Origin: an uncultured Collinsella sp.
Lineage (GTDB): Bacteria > Actinomycetota > Coriobacteriia > Coriobacteriales > Coriobacteriaceae
DNA length: 15,059 nt
Reading direction: 5' to 3'
Assembly (NCBI GenBank): GCA_900545875.1
Contig: URAQ01000013.1
Coordinates: 1-15,059, forward strand
Part shown: one piece after another, positions 6,485 to 12,232 of the stretch
Layout: every line of letters starts with the position of its first letter
Numbering within the stretch: the stretch's first letter is position 1
Notes under the pieces: generated by a model
What the model was told of the DNA's origin: nothing
Databases searched by the model: none
The model's input: the letters and a program-made list of their open reading frames with translations, nothing else
Position numbers and translations under genes: made by a program

Positions 6485-7063
6485 TTAACCGCGCGCCTTC
6501 TTTACGATCGTAAAGTCGGGAGCCATGCTCACGACGACCTCCGCCGCACTCGACGCAAAGCGCCGGCTGGCATCGAGCTCGCGCGTGACCACTGAGAGCC
6601 GAACACCCTCGACACCCCGGAGCATGCGGCCCAAAACAGGCTGCACCGGCGTATACATGCGCACGGTATGCTCGTCCGAGTCGCCTCGGAAGAGCGGCGC
6701 ATGCATGTTGCCGATCTCCCAGCACGCATGCGCGAGTGCAATCGGATCCATGCGGTCGACTTCGACCAAATAAACCTCGGCGCTGCGCAGGCGCACGACA
6801 ACCGCCACGGGCACCACGCCCGAACGGTCAATGGCGAGCACGTCACCGTCGGCAAGACGACCACCGTCGGTAGCATCCGGCCGAACATCGATCGTGCGCC
6901 CCAGCTCCGTCACGCCCGCAAACGCGCATACATCAGCCTGGTCCCAATCGAGCGGTAGCTCATCGACCTCAAAGACACCGCCCAGCTCCCGGCGAAGCAA
7001 AAGCTCATAGGACGGGTCGTTGAGATTTCCGAGGCACGTTGTCGAAACCAGATTTGCAGGCAT
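6485..7063 (-). CDS. ureE: UreE-like nickel metallochaperone
   Basis: A 192-residue protein that follows the UreE layout. The N-terminal beta domain has LPLDWDQADV (about 37-46) and ADGDVLAIDR (71-80). A ferredoxin-like C-terminal domain follows, with DPIALAHACWEIGNMHAPLF (106-125) matching the UreE segment that normally reads LGNRHxPLQ. H121 is the equivalent of the nickel-binding His at the UreE dimer interface. The second UreE histidine cluster (before the ...VL..ML helix) is replaced by TPVQPVLGRML, and there is no His-rich tail. The start at 7063 lies 3 bp after the slyD stop, with GAGG inside slyD, so the two are co-translated. No urease gene is in view, so the client may be another nickel enzyme. 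Confidence 0.75.
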   Translation of the reverse strand: MPANLVSTTCLGNLNDPSYELLLRRELGGVFEVDELPLDWDQADVCAFAGVTELGRTIDVRPDATDGGRLADGDVLAIDRSGVVPVAVVVRLRSAEVYLVEVDRMDPIALAHACWEIGNMHAPLFRGDSDEHTVRMYTPVQPVLGRMLRGVEGVRLSVVTRELDASRRFASSAAEVVVSMAPDFTIVKKARG

Positions 7064-7066
7064 AGC

Positions 7067-7495
7067 CTAATCCTCGACCTCGACGAGCTCGATATCGAAG
7101 TTGAGATCCTTGCCGGCAAGCTCGTGGTTGGCATCGAGCGTCACAGCCTCGGGCGTCACGTCAATGACGACGGCGGGGACGGGCATACCGCTCGGCGTGG
7201 ACAGGAAGAGCTTCATGCCCTTCTCGATCTGCTCGATGTTGGGAACCTGCTCGGCCGGGAAGGTCAGAACCATCTCGGGATTGTGCTCGCCGTAGGCATC
7301 GGCAGCAGGAATGTGCACGGTCTTCTTCTCGCCCACCTGCATGTCGACAACAGCGGCGTCGAAGCCCTTGATCATCTGACCGGCACCGCAGGTGAACTCC
7401 AGCGGCTCGCCGCGATCGTAGGAGCTATCGAACTGCGTGCCGTCGTCGAGCGTGCCGCGATAATGGGTCTTGACCTTCTTGCCCTGGTTGGACAT
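7067..7495 (-). CDS. slyD: FKBP-type peptidyl-prolyl isomerase, SlyD-like
   Basis: A 142-residue SlyD-type FKBP. The prolyl-isomerase half is KVKTHYRGTLDDGTQFDSSY plus the C-terminal strands, and the chaperone 'insert-in-flap' domain (about residues 65-120, from AYGEHNPEM onward) is present. SlyD proteins fold proline-containing clients and, in E. coli, help deliver nickel to hydrogenase. The His/Cys-rich metal-binding tail of E. coli SlyD is missing; the protein ends acidic (VEVED). The start at 7495 has an ideal GGAGGTTACC ribosome site; an upstream in-frame ATG at 7525 does not. It is the first gene of an operon with the UreE-like gene and shares a spacer with the divergent dipeptidase. 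Confidence 0.88.
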   Translation of the reverse strand: MSNQGKKVKTHYRGTLDDGTQFDSSYDRGEPLEFTCGAGQMIKGFDAAVVDMQVGEKKTVHIPAADAYGEHNPEMVLTFPAEQVPNIEQIEKGMKLFLSTPSGMPVPAVVIDVTPEAVTLDANHELAGKDLNFDIELVEVED

Positions 7496-7553
7496 GGTAA
7501 CCTCCGTGATAAGGGCGGCGCACAACGCAGGCCGCCGTGAACATATGGCGCTA

Positions 7554-7574
7554 ACTATACCCTAGTCATACAAT
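7554..7574. promoter_or_regulatory. Overlapping divergent -10 elements (slyD and dipeptidase)
   Basis: A TATAGT on the - strand (7554-7559, for slyD) and a TACAAT on the + strand (7569-7574, for the dipeptidase) lie 9 bp apart. Neither has a good -35 at 16-18 bp, so they are tentative. If both are real the promoters overlap and would compete. Confidence 0.35.
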
Positions 7575-7615
7575 TCAATGACAGTTTGCAAAGAAACGCT
7601 GCAACCGGAGGAACC

Positions 7616-8629
7616 ATGGCATATCCCGTATTTGACCTACACTGCGACACCGCCGACCGAATCGGCTGGGCCACGCTCGATCTCGACCTGCGCTTTACCG
7701 CCGGCACCGACGGTTATTTCCCCGGCGACGAAACGCATCCGCAAGATTTCGACCTCATCGAGGGCAACGCCTGCGCCATCTCGCTCGCAAAGATCGGCAA
7801 CACGCCGTGGGCACAGTGCTTCGCCACGTTTGTCCCCGACGAGATTCCCACCGCCCACGCCGCGCGCTTCCAGGCGCAAATCATGGCGCATATGAGCGGC
7901 CAGGCAATGCTCAACCACGACCGCATGGTCAACGTACGCAGCGCCGCAGACATTCGCCCCGCGCTCAAGGACGGTAAAGTCGCTTGCATCCACACCATCG
8001 AAAACGCCACGTTCTTTGCCGAGGACCCCGCACTGATCGAGGTGCTCAAGAGCTTGGGCGTGCTTATGTCGTCACTCAGCTGGAACGCGCAGGGACCGCT
8101 CGCGAGCGGACACGATACCCACGCCGGCCTCACCGCCGCCGGCATCGAGGCGCTTGCGCAGATGGAGCACGCCGGCATGGTACTCGACGTCTCCCACCTC
8201 AACGATGAGTGCTTTGACGAGGTTGTCGCCCACGCCACGCGTCCCTTCGTCGCCAGCCACTCCAACTCCCGCACCGTCTGCAGCGTCAAGCGCAACCTCA
8301 CCGACGACCAGTTCCGCACCATTCGCGACATGGGCGGTATCGTCGGCCTCAACTACTGCAGCGAGTTCCTATCCAACGACGCAACCGACAAGACCGCCGC
8401 AGACGTCACCTTCGACCAGCTGGCGGCACATATCGAGCACTGGCTCGACCTGGGCGGCGAGGACGTCATCGCGCTCGGCGGCGACTGGGACGGTGCCACG
8501 GTGCCCGCTTTCCTCTCCGATGCCAGCATGATGCCCGAGTTCCAGAACATGCTTTCCAAGCATTTTGGCAAGACCGTGATGCAGAAGCTCTGTAGCGACA
8601 ACGCGCTTGCCTTCTTTGAGCGTTATTAA
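7616..8629 (+). CDS. Membrane-dipeptidase-family (M19) dipeptidase
   Basis: A 337-residue zinc dipeptidase of peptidase family M19, which cleaves dipeptides (some members also act on D-residues or beta-lactams). The binuclear zinc set is visible: H9 and D11 in DLHCDT, E129 in IHTIENA, H194 in DVSHLND and H215 in VASHSNS, plus D290 in GGDWDG. There is no signal peptide or membrane segment, so it should be cytoplasmic, unlike the mammalian renal enzyme. The start at 7616 has GGAGGAACC upstream; an in-frame start 30 bp earlier lacks one. A GC-rich hairpin lies downstream. Confidence 0.92.
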   Translation: MAYPVFDLHCDTADRIGWATLDLDLRFTAGTDGYFPGDETHPQDFDLIEGNACAISLAKIGNTPWAQCFATFVPDEIPTAHAARFQAQIMAHMSGQAMLNHDRMVNVRSAADIRPALKDGKVACIHTIENATFFAEDPALIEVLKSLGVLMSSLSWNAQGPLASGHDTHAGLTAAGIEALAQMEHAGMVLDVSHLNDECFDEVVAHATRPFVASHSNSRTVCSVKRNLTDDQFRTIRDMGGIVGLNYCSEFLSNDATDKTAADVTFDQLAAHIEHWLDLGGEDVIALGGDWDGATVPAFLSDASMMPEFQNMLSKHFGKTVMQKLCSDNALAFFERY

Positions 8630-8645
8630 TTTCACATCCCTTGAG

Positions 8646-8681
8646 CGGGCCGGCATGCCGAACGGTCGACATGCCGGCCCG
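8646..8681 (+). terminator. GC-rich hairpin after the dipeptidase gene
   Basis: Perfect 12-bp arms (8646-8657 and 8670-8681, CGGGCCGGCATG and its complement) enclose a 12-nt loop, 17 bp after the dipeptidase stop. No T-tract follows, so termination may be weak or Rho-dependent. It also lies just ahead of the next gene's Shine-Dalgarno. Confidence 0.5.
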
Positions 8682-8703
8682 TCCCCAATCTGAAGGACCG
8701 CTT

Positions 8704-9480
8704 TTGACGCAGCAATTTACGATTTCCATATCCCGACCGGATGGGACGCCCATCTCCGTCGTCGTTACCAAAAAGCGCGTCAAAAACTTCAACCTACGCG
8801 TCACATCAAGCGGTGAGGTCCACGCCAGCGCACCGCTCGGCGCCAGCCGCGAGCGCATCGAGGCATTTGTGAAGCGCAACAGCACCTGGATTGTCAGCCG
8901 ACTTGCCAAGCGCGAGCAACATCAGGCGACGGCGCGAGAGCCGCTCAGCACCTCGTCCGTCATTGCACTTTGGGGCAAGCCCATCACGGTACAGGATGCA
9001 CTCGATCACAACTTTGCATCACCCGCGCCGCGGCCCAAGCAGGCCACCTTCGCAAGCTTTATGGGTACCGACGAATCGGACGAAGGCCCACAGGCCAAGC
9101 GGCGCGCAATCCTCGACGGCCTAACGTCCGACGAGCTCCAAGCCCACATCAGCCAGCTTTATACGACCGAGGTCACCGCAGCGCTACGCGACATCGTGCA
9201 CGCATACGAAATCACAATGAGTGTCGCCGTTTCCCGCGTCTCCGTGCGCAGCATGAAAACGCGCTGGGGATCATGCACGCCCAAGACCGGAGCCATTCGC
9301 ATCGCACGCGAACTTGCCGCTTATCCCATCGAGTGTCTCGACATGGTTGTCGCCCACGAGCTCGTCCACTTGCTCGAGCCAAGCCACAATCAGCGGTTTC
9401 ACGCCCTGCTCGACAGGTACTGCCCCAACAATAGAGCGCTGTCGCAGCGGCTCAAGCAGCCACCCATAGAGACGTATTAG
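8704..9480 (+). CDS. YgjP/SprT-like metallopeptidase (DUF45, M48 clan)
   Basis: A 258-residue protein. The C-terminal half holds the zinc-peptidase signature HELVH (residues 218-222) with a third His at 228 (EPSHN), preceded by MKTRWGSC (about 185-192), the hallmark of YgjP-like DUF45 proteins. The N-terminal beta domain (ISISRPDGTP, KRVKNFNLRV) is also typical. A less conserved, hydrophilic insert of about 50 residues separates them. Physiological substrates of this family are not established. I use the TTG start at 8704 because GAAGGA lies 7-8 nt upstream; earlier in-frame starts fall inside the GC-rich hairpin. Its stop is only 6 bp from the convergent folB stop, with no separate terminator. 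Confidence 0.85.
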   Translation: MTQQFTISISRPDGTPISVVVTKKRVKNFNLRVTSSGEVHASAPLGASRERIEAFVKRNSTWIVSRLAKREQHQATAREPLSTSSVIALWGKPITVQDALDHNFASPAPRPKQATFASFMGTDESDEGPQAKRRAILDGLTSDELQAHISQLYTTEVTAALRDIVHAYEITMSVAVSRVSVRSMKTRWGSCTPKTGAIRIARELAAYPIECLDMVVAHELVHLLEPSHNQRFHALLDRYCPNNRALSQRLKQPPIETY

Positions 9481-9486
9481 AACCGG

Positions 9487-9972
9487 TTAGCGCACGCGCT
9501 CGATCTCGACGCCGCAGCTTGCCAGGGGAAGACCGACGGGCGCCCAAGGCTTATCGAGCTTAACACGCACGCCAAGCAGCAAGGGGTAACGACGCAGCAG
9601 CATCTGGGCCACACCCTCGGCTGCCGCCTCGATGAGTTTAAACGTATGCTCGCGCAGATAGCCATCGACATCGTGGCACACCGAGCCGTAGTCAATCGAG
9701 GCGTCCAGGTTATCGTGCTCCCCCGCTGCACGCAGGTCGGCATAGAGCACCAAGGACACGATGAACTTCTGACCCAGCGCGTTCTCTTCGGGATACACGC
9801 CGTGGTTGGCAAAGACCTCGAGACCGTCGATAGTAATGCGATCGGCATGGCGCAGATCGTCATAGCTCACGTGGGGCACCGCCGTTGCGGTGGATATTTC
9901 GCCCCTTCCACGGCGTGCGAGCTCGGCACCTTCAGTCTTGGTTGCATTCTCGGGCAGTTTTTTGTTACTCAT
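9487..9972 (-). CDS. folB: Dihydroneopterin aldolase with N-terminal extension
   Basis: Converts 7,8-dihydroneopterin to 6-hydroxymethyl-dihydropterin plus glycolaldehyde in folate synthesis. The domain spans about residues 43-161: ITIDGLEVFANHGVYPEEN (catalytic Glu about E63), DYGSV near 94, and VKLDKPWAPVG with catalytic K141. Family members are about 120 residues; this one has 161 because of about 42 extra hydrophilic residues at the start. The ATG at 9972 is supported by GAAGGAG 9 nt upstream, and no other ATG precedes the domain, so the extension is probably real. It is the last gene of the folE-HD-folB block, 43 bp after the HD gene. Confidence 0.9.
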   Translation of the reverse strand: MSNKKLPENATKTEGAELARRGRGEISTATAVPHVSYDDLRHADRITIDGLEVFANHGVYPEENALGQKFIVSLVLYADLRAAGEHDNLDASIDYGSVCHDVDGYLREHTFKLIEAAAEGVAQMLLRRYPLLLGVRVKLDKPWAPVGLPLASCGVEIERVR

Positions 9973-10015
9973 CGCGATCGTCTCCTTCGTTTAGAACCCC
10001 GACCGCGCAAACTAA

Positions 10016-10597
10016 CTACACGCGAATCGACAGGTTCTTTTTATCATCGCTCCAGTTGCAAGCATTGCGCGCGGGGCATGCAAAGCAGGCGCGCGACGCT
10101 TTGTCGGCTGCATAGAGCAAACGCTCAAGCGGTTGGCTGTTCACGCGCAGCTTTCGATGGCCCAGAATGGCCGTCTTAATGGCTGCGGCATCGGCCGGCT
10201 CAAACGCCACGTCATCGGGCATGCCACCGAGAATCGCATCAGCGACGCGCTCGCTTGCAACATCATGGGATATACCCGATTCGTACTGTTCATCTTTGCC
10301 GATATCGTGAAGAAGTGCCGTGGCGTAGATGACCTCGCGGTCAAACTCGAGCTGTTCCTCGAGATTCTTGATCCACATAATGCGGGCGACATCGAGCAGA
10401 TGGTCGATACCGTGGCGGCAGAAGATGCGCCCCGATTCCAGCTGAGCAATGTTGCCCAGGTGGCGCCGGAACAGGCCGTTGGCACAGATGTAATCGATAC
10501 GAGGCATGACGCCAAAAGGCGCCAGGCCCGAAGCCATAAAACCGCGACGCGGCGTTCCCTCGTCAGTATTCGATGTAAAGTCGTTGACGACTCTCAT
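10016..10597 (-). CDS. HD-domain phosphohydrolase in the folate block
   Basis: A 193-residue HD-superfamily protein. Metal ligands visible: H62/H66 (CRHGIDH), the H97-D98 doublet in LLHDIGKD, H111 (ISHDVA), H147 (LGHRK) and D165 (YAADK). A cysteine cluster near the end, CFACPARNACNW (C171, C174, C180), could bind a metal or Fe-S centre and is not part of the basic HD fold. The start codon falls 2 bp after the folE stop, so the two are coupled. Position between folE and folB makes it a candidate for removing phosphates from dihydroneopterin triphosphate, but that is inference. It might instead be a nucleotide or cyclic-nucleotide phosphatase. Confidence 0.83.
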   Translation of the reverse strand: MRVVNDFTSNTDEGTPRRGFMASGLAPFGVMPRIDYICANGLFRRHLGNIAQLESGRIFCRHGIDHLLDVARIMWIKNLEEQLEFDREVIYATALLHDIGKDEQYESGISHDVASERVADAILGGMPDDVAFEPADAAAIKTAILGHRKLRVNSQPLERLLYAADKASRACFACPARNACNWSDDKKNLSIRV

Positions 10598-10599
10598 AG

Positions 10600-11157
10600 T
10601 TAGCGTCCCAGCATCCTAAAGAAACGCTCTTCGAGCGCGGGGTCGGTCTCAAAGACGCCGCGGCGAGCGAGCGTCACGGTCTTGGTGCCGGGCTTTTGCA
10701 CGCCGCGCATGGTCATGCACATATGCTCAGCTTCCATGAGCACAATCGCTCCCTGGGGAGCGAGATAATCCATGAGGGCGTCGGCAACCTGCGCACACAG
10801 CTGCTCCTGCAGCTGCAGACGGCGGGCATAAACCTCAACCGTGCGAGCAAGCTTAGAGAGCCCTGCGACACGGCCGTTGGGGATATAGCCAATGGTAGCC
10901 TTGCCATAAAACGGCAGCAGATGATGTTCGCACAGCGAGTAGAACGTGATGTCGCGCTCGATAACCAAATCGTTCGAAGCGACGGCAAACGTTTTGGACA
11001 GGTGCTCCTCGGCACTCTGGTCCATACCGACGGCGATTTCGCCATACATACGGGCAACGCGCGCCGGGGTCTCCAGCAGGCCCTCCCGAGTTGGGTCCTC
11101 GCCTATGCCCTCAAGCAACAGCTTAATGGCGGCCTCGACTTTTTCCTGATCGACCAT
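10600..11157 (-). CDS. folE: GTP cyclohydrolase I
   Basis: A 185-residue enzyme converting GTP to 7,8-dihydroneopterin triphosphate, the first step of folate synthesis. Zinc ligands C76 and H79 ([10 protein letters not shown]) and C147 (EHMCMTMRG) have the same spacing as in E. coli Fol[17 protein letters not shown] and [17 protein letters not shown] are family landmarks. I use the ATG at 11157 (GTGAGG upstream), not the longer frame start, because the residues added by the latter are not FolE-like. Immediately downstream come the HD protein and folB. folP and folK are not in the window. It has its own promoter after nrdG. Confidence 0.95.
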   Translation of the reverse strand: MVDQEKVEAAIKLLLEGIGEDPTREGLLETPARVARMYGEIAVGMDQSAEEHLSKTFAVASNDLVIERDITFYSLCEHHLLPFYGKATIGYIPNGRVAGLSKLARTVEVYARRLQLQEQLCAQVADALMDYLAPQGAIVLMEAEHMCMTMRGVQKPGTKTVTLARRGVFETDPALEERFFRMLGR

Positions 11158-11191
11158 CTGGGCCTCACTTTTCCGATTTTGCGTTCGCGCT

Positions 11192-11220
11192 ATGGTACCA
11201 CGCCCTCCGGCATCGGTCCA
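11192..11220 (-). promoter_or_regulatory. Probable folE promoter
   Basis: On the - strand TGGACC (11215-11220) and TACCAT (11192-11197) are 17 bp apart, and the -10 is preceded by TGG, giving an extended -10. It fills the 67-bp gap between nrdG and folE, so the folate block can be transcribed independently of nrdG. Confidence 0.5.
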
Positions 11221-11224
11221 CAAG

Positions 11225-11806
11225 CTACATAGTATGGGTCGAATAGACCGGATCATCACGCCAAAGTTCAACCGCATCACAAAGCGCAACGCCCTCGCGC
11301 TCAGCACGGGCGCGCGTAGCGTTCATATCGATCACGCGCTGATTGCTCGAGCCCCTAAAGCGCAACGAGATATCGTACAAATCCTGAACGAACGGGCCGT
11401 CCACCAACATGTCGAGGCAGGCCAGGATACGGTTCGTCACCTCGGTATGATGGCGACCGCCCGGCATAAGCTCCTCGAGCACGTCGCCGGTAAAGCACCA
11501 AATGGTCTTGCCCGACCCCGCGGGATAGGCCGCACGCACGCGTTCGATAAAGTCAACAAGCCCCACCTGATTCTCGGGCTCCATAGGCTCGCCGCCCAGA
11601 ATCGTCAGGCCATCGATAAAGGGATGGTCGAGGCTCTCGATAATCTTGTCCTCGACGGCACGATCGAACGTTTCACCCGCGGCAAAGTCCCACGCGACGG
11701 AGTTAAAGCAATTCTTGCACCCGCGACGGCACCCGCTCACAAACAGAGAAGTACGAACGCCTTCCCCATCAGCAATGTCGAAATACTTAATGTTCGCGTA
11801 GTTCAT
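11225..11806 (-). CDS. nrdG: Anaerobic ribonucleoside-triphosphate reductase activating protein
   Basis: Radical-SAM activase (193 residues) that generates the glycyl radical on NrdD under anaerobic conditions. The [4Fe-4S] motif CxxxCxxC is C26, C30, C33 in [12 protein letters not shown], and GGEP (from TILGGEPME) is the SAM-binding segment. The start at 11806 has GGGAGAG upstream and gives the family's [18 protein letters not shown] opening; longer in-frame starts would run through the palindromic element upstream. It follows nrdD in the same direction, but a 426-bp structured spacer separates them, which suggests separate control of the two subunits. Confidence 0.93.
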   Translation of the reverse strand: MNYANIKYFDIADGEGVRTSLFVSGCRRGCKNCFNSVAWDFAAGETFDRAVEDKIIESLDHPFIDGLTILGGEPMEPENQVGLVDFIERVRAAYPAGSGKTIWCFTGDVLEELMPGGRHHTEVTNRILACLDMLVDGPFVQDLYDISLRFRGSSNQRVIDMNATRARAEREGVALCDAVELWRDDPVYSTHTM

Positions 11807-11821
11807 AGGTAACTCTCCCGG

Positions 11822-11905
11822 GAGGCCGGGACATATCATCCCGTCCTCAAACATTCTCGGCCTTCGGCCTGCGAAACTGCGGGCGGGACGATATGTCCCG
11901 GCCTC
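11822..11905. repeat. Palindromic element upstream of nrdG, flanked by an 8-bp direct repeat
   Basis: Perfect 16-bp arms at 11822-11837 and 11890-11905 (GAGGCCGGGACATATC and complement) extend inward by several more pairs (TCCCG/CGGGA) after one mismatch. The loop has a small GGCC-TTC-GGCC hairpin. The 8-mer GGTAACTC occurs on both sides (11808-11815 and 11914-11921), like a target duplication of a small mobile element. The left copy and a CTCCCGGGAG palindrome include the nrdG Shine-Dalgarno, so folding of this RNA could affect nrdG translation. Confidence 0.75.
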
Positions 11906-11941
11906 ATGCAAAGGGTAACTCAATGAACGAAGCGAACATCG

Positions 11942-12019
11942 AGTATAGGGTTCGAGGTCCAATAAAAACTTTGTTGCAGCTCAACCGCCATCGCAAGCAA
12001 AGCGTTGTTGCAAGTCAAC
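11942..12019 (-). promoter_or_regulatory. Candidate nrdG promoter with tandem GTTG-N5-CAAC sites
   Basis: Two near-identical palindromic sites, GTTGAGCTGCAAC (11973-11985) and GTTGACTTGCAAC (12007-12019), lie 34 bp apart centre to centre in the - strand leader of nrdG; the matching stretch extends to 15 bases with two differences. A TATACT -10 (11942-11947) has no good -35. Measured from a start near 11935 the sites centre at about -44 and -78, positions typical of an activator. The protein that binds them is unknown. Confidence 0.5.
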
Positions 12020-12083
12020 TCATTTCCGCTAAGAACTTCGAGGAGTGAGCAGGCCGCATGCTGCATCTCAGCTACATCAACTT

Positions 12084-12221
12084 GGCTGCCCCGTAGCGAG
12101 GCCCCGGGCCTTTGCTCGATATGAGTTCCGCACGAACAGGAGGCGCCAGTGGCGCCTCCGTCGTGAGCCAGGACTGTCCGAAATAGCGAGTAAAGGCCCG
12201 GGGCCTCGCTACGGGGCAGCC
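12084..12221. repeat. 138-bp element with 35-bp terminal inverted repeats
   Basis: Arms at 12084-12118 and 12187-12221 are complementary over 35 bp with a single G/T-type mismatch. The 68-bp centre contains a second, perfect 9-bp hairpin (12139-12147 and 12151-12159), itself flanked by CACGA/TCGTG pairs (12131-12135, 12161-12165), so the whole could fold into one long rod. It begins 12 bp after the nrdD stop codon. No T-run follows, and no ORF of note lies inside. It resembles a REPIN-like or MITE-like repeat that may also serve as the nrdD transcript end. Confidence 0.85.
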
Positions 12222-12232
12222 TGGGATGGTTA

